A stretch of DNA of 18,550 bases from JAAYXE01 sp964391195 (GTDB lineage Bacteria; Chloroflexota; Anaerolineae; Anaerolineales; UBA4823). This document shows positions 1 to 6,794 of the stretch, in pieces. A program made the translations under genes and the position numbers. Position 1 is the stretch's first letter, and each line of letters starts with the position of its first letter. The stretch lies in contig CAYMLG010000085.1 of the NCBI GenBank assembly GCA_964391195.1, positions 1 to 18,550 on the forward strand, in the 5' to 3' direction. Below the pieces are notes generated by a model. That model had not been told where the DNA came from and did no database searches. It saw only the letters and a list, made by a program, of their open reading frames with translations.

Positions 1-21
1 ACCCTTTGTTAAAAAATTCAA

Positions 22-50
22 GGGCTGCCCGGGGACTTTTCGGACAGCCC
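22..50 (-). terminator. Rho-independent terminator (distal) of the bc operon
   Basis: Arms 22-31 and 41-50 pair over ten positions with one mismatch around a 9-base loop. Read on the minus strand the stem is followed within a few bases by a run of six T (complement of the A run at 11-16). This is the classical intrinsic terminator layout for the minus-strand operon ending at 151. It lies beyond another hairpin (74-116), so the operon has two terminators in series. Confidence 0.7.
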
Positions 51-73
51 CCCACACATATAACACAAAAAAT

Positions 74-116
74 TTTTGGGGAGATGGCGAACTGTGCAGC
101 GCCTATCTCCCCAAAA
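74..116 (-). terminator. Rho-independent terminator (proximal) of the bc operon
   Basis: Arms 74-89 and 100-116 form a stem of about 16 pairs with one bulged T and a 10-base loop. On the minus strand the stem runs into an A/T-only stretch with six T (complement of 67-72). It sits about 35 bases after the stop of the last cytochrome gene. The arm carries GGGGAGATGG, which recurs in the hairpins at 4822-4859 and 17656-17706. Confidence 0.75.
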
Positions 117-150
117 TCTCTCTAACGTAAAGCCGCCGGCGCTGGGGGCG

Positions 151-978
151 TTACCGGCGTTGGGCGATCAGAGCGAGGGCCACCAGCACGGTGAAAAGCC
201 CAAAGGCCAGCAGCACTCCGCCCCATCCGGACAGCCAGGGGATGACCGGCGTGTTGACCGGCTCCTGCTCTCCAGACACCTGCTCCACCCCTTCCCGGCT
301 GAGGATGAAGGCCACCAGATTGTCGATCTGCTCCTCAGCAAGCGGCCCGCCGTTTGCCTGGCTCCAGGCCGGCATGAGCGAGCCCTCCACCCCCTGGGAG
401 ATGGTGGTTTTGATGTTCAGGTCGGGGCGGATACCGGGCCAGTTTTGCGCCAGGGTAGCGCCCACCCGGCCTTCGCCGTTCTCCCCATGACACACGGCGC
501 AGTTTTCGGCAAATAAGACGGCCCCCTGGTTGGGGTCGCCCTCCACCTCAGGCACCGGCTCGATGGGCGGGAGAGGCGTGCGCGGCAGGGGGGTGGGATT
601 CTGGCGTTCGGGCCCGCCCTCCTGCCAGCTCAGGATGAAGTAAACCAGGGCATCGATCTGTTCGTCGTTGAACGGTCCGCCGGCTTCCTGGCTCCAGGCC
701 GGCATGACCGAGCCCTCAACCCCCTGGCGGATGACCGTCTCCACCGCCGCCGAAGGGCGGATGGAAGGCCAGTCCTGAGCCAGGGTGGCTCCCACCCGGC
801 CCTCGCCATTCTGCCCGTGGCATACGGCGCAGTTCTCCTGGTACAGCCGGGCGCCCTGCCCGTATTTTTCTTCGTCGATAGACTGCGCCTGTGTGCGGGT
901 TGCCTCCAGGGCCAGGAGCAGCACAATCACTGCGAACAGTGCCGCTACGAGAAACCGGATGGGTCGAATAGCCGGCAT
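151..978 (-). CDS. Membrane-anchored diheme cytochrome c with tandem-duplicated domains
   Basis: 275 residues. An N-terminal hydrophobic segment (about 8-25) is a signal peptide or anchor. Two near-copies of a class I cytochrome c domain follow: CAVCH at 50-54 with candidate ligand Met92, and CAVCH at 160-164 with Met202. The copies sit exactly 110 residues apart and share GENGEGRVGATLAQ-type and SLMPAWSQ-type stretches, so one domain arose by internal duplication. A Pro-rich linker (about 127-145) separates them, and a second membrane helix (about 247-272) ends the chain with a basic tail. The start is supported by an AAGGGGG Shine-Dalgarno. It is the last gene of the bc operon, 9 bases after the preceding cytochrome gene. 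The likely role, inferred from context, is to pass electrons from the bc complex to a terminal oxidase or another carrier outside the cytoplasmic membrane. Heme attachment sites are certain; the exact partner is not. Confidence 0.9.
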   Translation of the reverse strand: MPAIRPIRFLVAALFAVIVLLLALEATRTQAQSIDEEKYGQGARLYQENCAVCHGQNGEGRVGATLAQDWPSIRPSAAVETVIRQGVEGSVMPAWSQEAGGPFNDEQIDALVYFILSWQEGGPERQNPTPLPRTPLPPIEPVPEVEGDPNQGAVLFAENCAVCHGENGEGRVGATLAQNWPGIRPDLNIKTTISQGVEGSLMPAWSQANGGPLAEEQIDNLVAFILSREGVEQVSGEQEPVNTPVIPWLSGWGGVLLAFGLFTVLVALALIAQRR

Positions 979-987
979 GGAACCCCC

Positions 988-1830
988 TTACTCGATCGAC
1001 AACAGGTAAGCCACCAGATCGGCCACATCATCCGGACTGAGCAAATCTCCGTATGTGTGGGGCATCAGGTCTGCGAAGCCAGGGGTCAGGTAGACTTCGG
1101 GCGATACGATCGATTCGAACAGGTATTGATCGGCGGTGGTGGCGCTGCCGGTGTATCCCGGATCTTCGATGCGCTCTGCCGCGCGAGCGCCGATGCCGGG
1201 TTCGCCCGCCGCGGGCAGCCAGGCCGGGCCGGTGGGTGTATCGATGTGGCAGGTGGTACAGCCCTGGGCGACCGCCAGCGCTTCGCCTTCCCCGGCGTCG
1301 CCTTCCGGCAGTTCCTGGGTGATATCGGTCCCTACCCCCTCTCCGCTCGGCGCCTCAGGCAGTTCCACCACCTCGGCATAAGGCTCCCAATTCATAATGA
1401 ACTGGGCGATGCTGCGGATCTGGTCTTCGCGCAGCGGCCCGCCGAACTTATCGGAGAAGGCCGGCATTGCCGGGGTGCCGTTCCCGGGGAAAAGCTCGGG
1501 CCGGGTGGAGGCCAACCGCCCGCTGGAAGCCGTGGCGACGATATAGTCTTCCAGGGTGCCCGACCAGGCCACTTCTTCCAGCCGGTTGTCGAAGAAGTTG
1601 CGATCATTCAGGGGAGGGCACACATTGGGGATGCCCTTGCCCTGCAGCCCGTGACAGCGGCTGCACTGCTGCTCGAACAGGAACGCGCCGACTTCGACCG
1701 CTTCCCCTGATTGCGCCTGCGCATACCCGGTCAGGCGGTTTTCCTCACCGAGCCCGTACATGAGCAGGATGACGCTGGTTGCCAGGATGAGCAAGATGCC
1801 CAACGAGATTTCGATTTGCACTCGATTCAT
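988..1830 (-). CDS. Diheme cytochrome c subunit of the bc complex
   Basis: 280 residues. Residues 6-27 form an uncleaved-looking N-terminal membrane anchor. The rest is extracytoplasmic and has two heme c sites: CSRCH at 56-60 (candidate axial Met122 in AMPAF) and CTTCH at 191-195 (candidate Met256 in DLMPH). An acidic linker at about 155-185 joins the two domains. Unlike the downstream cytochrome, the two domains are clearly different in sequence and so are not a recent duplication. Position directly after cytochrome b makes it the likely functional equivalent of cytochrome c1 or cytochrome f: it would take electrons from the Rieske cluster. That role is inferred from operon order. The start has only a weak GGAT-like ribosome site. 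It lies 67 bases after the cytochrome b stop. Confidence 0.88.
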   Translation of the reverse strand: MNRVQIEISLGILLILATSVILLMYGLGEENRLTGYAQAQSGEAVEVGAFLFEQQCSRCHGLQGKGIPNVCPPLNDRNFFDNRLEEVAWSGTLEDYIVATASSGRLASTRPELFPGNGTPAMPAFSDKFGGPLREDQIRSIAQFIMNWEPYAEVVELPEAPSGEGVGTDITQELPEGDAGEGEALAVAQGCTTCHIDTPTGPAWLPAAGEPGIGARAAERIEDPGYTGSATTADQYLFESIVSPEVYLTPGFADLMPHTYGDLLSPDDVADLVAYLLSIE

Positions 1831-1897
1831 AGTGATCCAACCCTATCCATAGTATTGGTCTGGCTGCTCGAAGGCTCCGAGCAGGCGCGGCCAAACC

Positions 1898-3475
1898 TTA
1901 TTCTGCTTTGTCGCGATGGATATAGATATGCCGCTCGTAGACCTTCTGCTCCCCATCCCTCGGATCGACCCACACGATGCGCGGCGTCACTTTCTTCAGC
2001 GAATCGCCCTGCCAGTCTTCGATCACCAGCACGGCATTCGCATCAGGGAGTGCCTCACTGGCCTCATTCACGCGGTCGGTGTATTCCTGGAACAAAGTTT
2101 CCAGCGCCGGGCAGCCGAAGGGTAGGTCCGGGCACAGGCCATCGGTCGGCGTCACGTTCACTTCATAGACGCCCGCCTGGAGCTGTTCGAAGGGGACGTG
2201 ATCGAGCGGCCCTTCTCCTTCTTCAGGCGATAGATCCTGAATGATACGGGTCGCAGCCGGTGTTTCGATCGCATACTCGGGCAGGCCCATGTAGCTGAGC
2301 ACGATGATCGCCAGCGAGGCCAGCAGGCCAATGCCCACCGCCAGCGGGCGTTTGTACAGGCTGCGGAACGGATTGCGGTCGATGTACGGTACGGCAAGCA
2401 GCAGGCCGACGATGATGGTCGGCAGGATAATCCCCATCAAAGTCTTGTCACCCAGCTTGAGCATACCTTGCAGCCACCAGAAATACCAGGGGGCTTTGGT
2501 ATCGAGCGGGGTCTGTTGGGGGTTGGCGATATGTTCGAGCGGCGCGTGATAACCGAATATGGTGATGGCGGCCGTCAGGGCGAACAGCCCCAGGGCCGTC
2601 AGGAACAGCTCGTGCGTGAACAGGTCGGGAATGTAATCGATGCGGGTCTTGGCATCGCGCTTGACCTCGGGCGGGACATCGCCCTCTTCGAATTTGGCCG
2701 GAAGCGAGATGCCGTGTTCACGAGACACCTTGTAGTAGTGAATGCTGATCACCAGGATGGCCGCCAGGGGGAGGAGCACCACGTGCAAGAGATAGAAGCG
2801 CAGCAGGCCGTTGGCGGCGATATCCGGAGCGCCGCGCAGCAGCAGATTGGCTTCCCGCCCGAAGAGCGGCGCGGCTTCGGCCATCGAGGTGCCGATGGTC
2901 ACCGCCCAGTATGCGAGCTGGTCCCAGGGCAGCAGGTAGCCGCTGAAGCTCAGGAACAGGGTGATCCCCAACAGCACCACGCCGGTCAGCCAGGTGAATG
3001 AGCGTTCCTTTTTATAGGAGCCGGTCAGGAACGTCCGCAGCATATGCAGTACGGTGAAGATCACCATCCCCTCCGCCCCCAGGCGGTGCATATCGCGCAA
3101 AAACTGCCCGAAGGGCACGTTGCTCATCAGGTTCAGGATGGAGTTGTAGGCCTCTTCCGGCGAGGGGGTATAGTAGATCATCAGGATCAGGCCGGTAAAC
3201 AGCTCGATGAAGAAGAAAAAGCTGGTAAAGAATCCCAGGCGGAAAGTATGGGTAAAGATCGTCGAGCCTTTTTCGTAGTAGCGCGGCCGGATGTGGGCGA
3301 TAAAGCTGGTGGTGTGGACCTTGTATCGCGGGTTGGGCCGCTCGGTGGGCGGGTCGCCGCGCAGCACCGCCCGCAGCTCGTTCAGACCCAGGCCGGCTGT
3401 GATGGCCCGCACCCGCTGGTCAAGAGCCACCGCAAGCTTCTGCCGCAAGTCCTGTATACTCTCTCGTTTCAGCAT
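1898..3475 (-). CDS. Cytochrome b of a quinol:cytochrome c oxidoreductase, fused b6/subunit IV type with C-terminal extension
   Basis: 525 residues. By eye there are seven membrane helices (about 80-103, 133-152, 163-183, 228-248, 287-308, 345-364, 376-397). Heme ligands are His130/His144 on the second helix and His231/His246 on the fourth. The 14/15 spacing matches cytochrome b6 rather than mitochondrial cytochrome b (14/14). The quinol-oxidation motif PEWY is replaced by APWY at 328-331, so the usual Glu is absent. The only cysteines in the whole chain are Cys448 and Cys455, so there is no b6-type Cys for a covalent extra heme. About 75 residues precede the first helix, and a soluble tail of about 125 residues (400-525) follows the last. 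With seven helices and a cytoplasmic N-terminus the tail should face outside. The gene follows the Rieske gene by 34 bases. Family assignment is firm; the role of the tail is unknown. Confidence 0.95.
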   Translation of the reverse strand: MLKRESIQDLRQKLAVALDQRVRAITAGLGLNELRAVLRGDPPTERPNPRYKVHTTSFIAHIRPRYYEKGSTIFTHTFRLGFFTSFFFFIELFTGLILMIYYTPSPEEAYNSILNLMSNVPFGQFLRDMHRLGAEGMVIFTVLHMLRTFLTGSYKKERSFTWLTGVVLLGITLFLSFSGYLLPWDQLAYWAVTIGTSMAEAAPLFGREANLLLRGAPDIAANGLLRFYLLHVVLLPLAAILVISIHYYKVSREHGISLPAKFEEGDVPPEVKRDAKTRIDYIPDLFTHELFLTALGLFALTAAITIFGYHAPLEHIANPQQTPLDTKAPWYFWWLQGMLKLGDKTLMGIILPTIIVGLLLAVPYIDRNPFRSLYKRPLAVGIGLLASLAIIVLSYMGLPEYAIETPAATRIIQDLSPEEGEGPLDHVPFEQLQAGVYEVNVTPTDGLCPDLPFGCPALETLFQEYTDRVNEASEALPDANAVLVIEDWQGDSLKKVTPRIVWVDPRDGEQKVYERHIYIHRDKAE

Positions 3476-3509
3476 ATGTTTGTTCTCCCGTTACAAACTG
3501 CGGATCATT

Positions 3510-4070
3510 CTAGCCGTGGGGCTGCCCGTTGATGCGATTCCCTGTATCCACCCGGATGACGAAGTTTGCGTCATCGGGGATGGGGAGGGGGCTGCCATCG
3601 GTCGATTCGGCGATCACAGCCCCGGTATCGGGGTTGACCAACTGCACCACGAACCGGTCGAGGTTGCGCGGCGCCGGGCCGGCGATGTATGTCCCATCCG
3701 CCTGGAACTGCGAGCCATGACAGGGGCAGATGAACCTGAACTCTTGCTCGTTCCAGTTGTACAGGCAGCCCAGGTGCGTGCACACCTTATACAGGGCCAT
3801 GACCCCCTGCTCGGTGTTCGAAAGCCACAATTTTACCTTTGGAATGTTGAGCGGTGAAGAACCCACCGGAGGCAGATCGGCCGCTGTACCCACGGTGAAC
3901 ACCCCGCCGAATTCGCCTTCACGAAAGCGGGGCATGGAAAACAGGTAGGTGACACCGGCCAGATTGACAGTAAGAAATCCCAGCGACGCAAGCCAGGCGA
4001 AATTGAGGAATTCGCGACGATTGATGCCCGCCTTTTGCATGGGTGCGGTCGCCGCCATCTCCTTTGCCAT
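3510..4070 (-). CDS. Rieske 2Fe-2S iron-sulfur protein of the bc complex
   Basis: 186 residues. A twin-arginine motif NRREFL (17-22) precedes one hydrophobic helix (about 23-45), as expected for Tat-exported, membrane-anchored Rieske proteins. The cluster-binding boxes are CTHLGC at 97-102 and CPCHGS at 115-120. Cys97, His99, Cys115 and His118 would hold the cluster, and Cys102/Cys117 would form the stabilising disulfide. GPAPRNLDRF (131-140) is the usual Pro-loop region. It accepts an electron from quinol at the Qo site of cytochrome b and passes it to cytochrome c. It is the first gene of the operon, with a strong AGGAGG ribosome site and a good promoter upstream. All expected ligands are present, so it should be functional. 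Confidence 0.96.
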   Translation of the reverse strand: MAKEMAATAPMQKAGINRREFLNFAWLASLGFLTVNLAGVTYLFSMPRFREGEFGGVFTVGTAADLPPVGSSPLNIPKVKLWLSNTEQGVMALYKVCTHLGCLYNWNEQEFRFICPCHGSQFQADGTYIAGPAPRNLDRFVVQLVNPDTGAVIAESTDGSPLPIPDDANFVIRVDTGNRINGQPHG

Positions 4071-4120
4071 ACTTTCCTCCTCCTAAGGCGAGTAATTAAC
4101 TCTGAATTGTCGTCTGGGCG

Positions 4121-4149
4121 ATTATAGCATGAGCAAAAGATGAGAACAA
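4121..4149 (-). promoter_or_regulatory. Sigma70-type promoter of the bc operon
   Basis: On the minus strand TTGTTC (complement of 4144-4149) and a perfect TATAAT (complement of 4121-4126) are separated by exactly 17 bases. It lies about 50 bases upstream of the Rieske start codon, leaving room for a short leader with AGGAGG. It is the best promoter match I can see in the window. Confidence 0.75.
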
Positions 4150-4409
4150 GCCAAAAAAGGGTGCGCCTGTTTCATATAATGGGTGATTCCCGCCTCACCA
4201 TTTGGGTGATATCGCGCTCATCCCGAGTCACCGGCAGAAATGTACAAAACCCGGCTGGTCTGTTGTCATAGATAGTGTTAAGATATGCCCAAGGATCGCC
4301 CGCTTTGAGCGGGAAGCGCTTTTAGCGGGAAAATGGAAAACAAACTTATCTTTCATGCCGGGGAAGCCGGAAAGGCCAGACCGGAAAACGAACAAAAAAG
4401 GGAGGACTT
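4150..4409. other. Intergenic region between the divergent bc operon and small membrane gene
   Basis: No convincing gene. Near its right side an inverted repeat CCCGCT/AGCGGG (4299-4304 and 4308-4313) partly overlaps a direct repeat AGCGGGAA (4308-4315 and 4324-4331). These could be regulator sites for the gene at 4410, but nothing confirms this. TTGTCA at 4264-4269 resembles a -35 box without a good -10 partner. A GGGAGG ribosome site precedes the start codon at 4410. Confidence 0.35.
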
Positions 4410-4784
4410 ATGTCGTTGATCGAGTTTCACGGCCGGCTGGGGACCACAGCCATGTACTTCGCAGTCCTCATGGGCTTGTGGGGCCTATGGCGCTTTTTCC
4501 GCCGCCAGGAGGTGGATTCAAGCTATTGGGGGGCTGTCGTAATCGCCGAAATTTTATTCGTCGCGCAGGGGCTGCTGGGGGCTTTCATTTATCTGACGCA
4601 CGCCGGCAGCCTGGCCGGGCGCGGGATCCACATCCTCTACGGGGTGGTGAGTGTGCTGGTGATCCCCGGCCTGTTCGTTTACACCCGTGGGGATGAAGCC
4701 CGCCGGGCTCAACTGGTCTATGGGGTGGGCTTTCTCTTCTTGATCGGCATCGCCCTGCGGGCTCTCTCGACTGGGATGGGGTAG
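4410..4784 (+). CDS. Small four-helix membrane protein, function unknown
   Basis: 124 residues, mostly hydrophobic, with four likely membrane helices (about 11-30, 40-62, 74-92, 101-117). Histidines sit at helix edges: His7 in EFHGRLG, His64 in THAG and His74 in GIHILYG. The EFHGRLG motif recalls the E-x-x-H-R motif of heme A synthase (CtaA/Cox15), whose four-helix halves bind heme. The protein is the size of half a CtaA, so a small heme-binding protein is possible, but this is only a resemblance. The start is supported by a GGGAGG ribosome site. It is divergent from the bc operon, which fits a respiratory link without proving one. It ends at a hairpin shared with the next convergent gene. 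Confidence 0.75.
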   Translation: MSLIEFHGRLGTTAMYFAVLMGLWGLWRFFRRQEVDSSYWGAVVIAEILFVAQGLLGAFIYLTHAGSLAGRGIHILYGVVSVLVIPGLFVYTRGDEARRAQLVYGVGFLFLIGIALRALSTGMG

Positions 4785-4821
4785 CTCGCCATCCCAGTCG
4801 CGGCTGCGATCCGTGAGATGC

Positions 4822-4859
4822 ACAGGACCGCCGGGGAGATGGCCCTCCGGCGGTCCTGT
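4822..4859. terminator. Hairpin between convergent genes, probable bidirectional terminator
   Basis: Perfect 13-base arms (4822-4834 and 4847-4859) with a short loop. It lies between the stop of the plus-strand membrane gene (4784) and the stop of the minus-strand hydrolase gene (4870). It lacks a long T tract on either side. The loop-side arm contains GGGGAGATGG (4833-4842), shared with two other terminator-like hairpins. Confidence 0.6.
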
Positions 4860-4869
4860 TGTTAATCGC

Positions 4870-5556
4870 TCAGTTGGTCAGTTTGTCTTGTAGAAAAGCG
4901 GTCATCCGCCCCCAGGCCAGCTCCGCCGCCGGGGGATGATAGGATGTTTCCAGGTTCTTTTCGAAAAATCCATGTTCGGCGCCTATATAGGAGTAGAAGC
5001 TGGCTTCCAACCCGGCGTTGAGCAGTTTGCGCTGCAGAGAGGCGACTTTGCTATGCCCGGCGCCTCGCTCATCCTGAGCGGCGAAATGCCCCTGGAAGGC
5101 GGCGTTTACCCGGTCGAATTTCCCGGCCGGGATGCCGTAGAACAGCACGACCGCAGCCACATCCGCCGGCAGCATGCGCGCCAGGTTGGCGGCGAAGCTG
5201 CCCCCGAGCGAAAAGCCCACCACGCCGATTTTCCAGCCGCGCACGTAGTCTTGCTCTTTAAGGAAGGTGATGGCCTGCTTGAGCAGCTTGTGAACTGCGT
5301 TGCGGTCCACCAGCGCCTGCAAGCGCCTGGTCTCATCCCCGTTGGCGGGCGCCATGCCGGGGAGGTAATCGGGGGCGAAAGCGGTAAAGCCCTGCGCGGC
5401 CAGGCGTACGCAAAGCTGCCGGTAGAAATCGTTCAATCCCCACCACGAAGGCAGCACCACCACCAGAGGGCCGCAGCCGTCGATCGAGGGCGCCAGGTAT
5501 CCGGGAAATGGATGGGCCTTTTCCTTCATGGATATGGGTGGATACAGCTTAGCCAT
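4870..5556 (-). CDS. Dienelactone hydrolase family alpha/beta-hydrolase
   Basis: 228 residues, the usual size for this family. The nucleophile elbow is GFSLGG with Ser116, where classical dienelactone hydrolases carry Cys. Candidate partners are Asp162 (AAQDE) and His195 (GAEHGF), in the correct order and spacing for the catalytic triad. The conserved Glu-containing stretch after the first strand (normally like LHEWWG) reads LPSWWGLND here, so the residue pair before WWG is changed. The protein looks cytosolic, with no signal peptide. The reaction is probably hydrolysis of a small ester or lactone; the substrate cannot be read from the sequence. The start is supported by AGGTGA upstream. The gene stands alone, convergent with the membrane gene on its left. 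Confidence 0.85.
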   Translation of the reverse strand: MAKLYPPISMKEKAHPFPGYLAPSIDGCGPLVVVLPSWWGLNDFYRQLCVRLAAQGFTAFAPDYLPGMAPANGDETRRLQALVDRNAVHKLLKQAITFLKEQDYVRGWKIGVVGFSLGGSFAANLARMLPADVAAVVLFYGIPAGKFDRVNAAFQGHFAAQDERGAGHSKVASLQRKLLNAGLEASFYSYIGAEHGFFEKNLETSYHPPAAELAWGRMTAFLQDKLTN

Positions 5557-5742
5557 TCACATCACCTGTGTCGAACGCCGCAGAGCCTTGGCACAGTGTA
5601 TTTTTCGATGAGGAAGCAGCGTAAGAGATTTCCCCAAACAGATTTCATTTCGGGTGGGTTCGCTGAGCGTTCAACGAACCGAGGATTTACCGATTGTAAG
5701 CCTCTTTCCGGGGGGAAGCCCTAAATTGGACATAAAAAACGT

Positions 5743-6540
5743 CTAGTTTTCCCACCACTCGAGCCCCACCTGCTGCTCGCGATACTCAAACCCCAGCGAG
5801 CGGTACAGGCGAGCCGGGGCGCCCTCGTAATCGGCGACGATGACCAGGGATTTCAGGTGGAATTGTTCCAGGGCGTAGCAGGACGCCTGGTAGACCAGGG
5901 TCCCGGCGATGCCCTGGCGGCGGTAGTCCGGGTGGGTTTCCACGTTCTGGTAGCGCCCGAGCTCGCCATCGTGATAAATGCCCAAATCTGCTACCAGTTG
6001 CTCGCCGAGGAACGCGCCGAACCAGGCGCCCAGCCCGGCCTCAGCCATGAGGCGGTAGCGGGCAAACTGCCGCTGTTTGAAGCGCCGGTAGCCGGCTTCC
6101 GTGTGCTCCGGCTCGCGGCAGCGCACCTGGTTTTCAATGGCCTGTTCCCAGTCGGCGGAGGTGCGCAGCGGGCGAACGACCACGCCGGGGTGCGGCCTGG
6201 CAGGCGGGTGGATCTCCTGAGCGGTGAGAACTTCAGTATGGATGATCTGAAAACCGGCGGTGAGGAAGGGCTGGATGAAACCCGTCTCCCCGTGGAGCGT
6301 ATCCCAGCCGAAGACCTGGTGCCTGACCTGCGGCGGGGAGCCGATTTCCCGGGCGAACAGGCCTCGCCAGCGTTCGAAGTCCCCTTCTCCGGGGGGGCGG
6401 TCGAACAAGAGGAAGTTGCCCCAATAGAAATGTGGGTTGGTGGGGGTGCGGATGACCAGGTAATCGCCCCGGTCGGTGATCTCTCCCTCGAAGCGGGGAA
6501 AGATCAGGTCGGTACGGTAGCCTAAGGATTTGATCTGCAT
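5743..6540 (-). CDS. GNAT-family N-acetyltransferase
   Basis: 265 residues from the ATG at 6540, chosen over an in-frame start at 6618 because GGAGG lies just before it and the family-like sequence begins there. The C-terminal half is a GNAT domain: VETHPDYRRQGIAGTLVYQA (200-219) is the acetyl-CoA pyrophosphate-binding loop with the Q/R-x-x-G-x-G/A pattern, and ARLYRSLGFEYRE (243-255) is the usual last strand region. The N-terminal 110 residues look like a second, degenerate GNAT-like half, a layout seen in other tandem GNAT proteins. The acceptor substrate is unknown. The gene is divergent from the aminotransferase at 6795. Confidence 0.85.
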   Translation of the reverse strand: MQIKSLGYRTDLIFPRFEGEITDRGDYLVIRTPTNPHFYWGNFLLFDRPPGEGDFERWRGLFAREIGSPPQVRHQVFGWDTLHGETGFIQPFLTAGFQIIHTEVLTAQEIHPPARPHPGVVVRPLRTSADWEQAIENQVRCREPEHTEAGYRRFKQRQFARYRLMAEAGLGAWFGAFLGEQLVADLGIYHDGELGRYQNVETHPDYRRQGIAGTLVYQASCYALEQFHLKSLVIVADYEGAPARLYRSLGFEYREQQVGLEWWEN

Positions 6541-6696
6541 CGCTGCCTCCAACCTGGTGCGAATCGGTTTCGGATGGGCCACGGGGGAGAGGTGGTTTCC
6601 CCGGCGCAGCCGCCGCAAAACAAGGGAACAACCGGCGGGACAAATATACCACGGAGCATTATCCTTAACGAGAAGAAAGACGCGGCGCGTTGTAAA

Positions 6697-6724
6697 TTGC
6701 GCGAAATAAAGGAGCGGTTACAAT
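6697..6724 (+). promoter_or_regulatory. Candidate promoter of the aminotransferase gene
   Basis: TTGCGC (6697-6702) and TACAAT (6719-6724) are separated by 16 bases. The -10 box is good and the -35 box is weak. It lies about 70 bases before the chosen start at 6795. The -10 overlaps a perfect palindrome. Confidence 0.45.
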
Positions 6725-6734
6725 ACTTTGTAAC
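6717..6734. promoter_or_regulatory. Perfect palindrome over the -10 box, candidate operator
   Basis: GTTACAA (6717-6723) and TTGTAAC (6728-6734) form perfect 7-base arms with a 4-base spacer. The half-site TTGTAA occurs again at 6690-6695. The position over a presumed -10 box suggests a repressor site. No regulator gene is visible nearby. Confidence 0.45.
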
Positions 6735-6794
6735 TGGCAAATGATCATCGAGGCCAGGGGTTCTATCTCAGATCCGGATCACAGGTGGTCGACG

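Noticed and set aside
4202..4696. Plus-strand open frame starting upstream of the small membrane gene
   Set aside because: It overlaps the membrane gene in another frame, has no ribosome site and has a shadow-like C-terminus.
6541..6618. Upstream start for the first GNAT gene
   Set aside because: The extra 26 residues are Arg/Pro-rich, and a good ribosome site lies just before the ATG at 6540.
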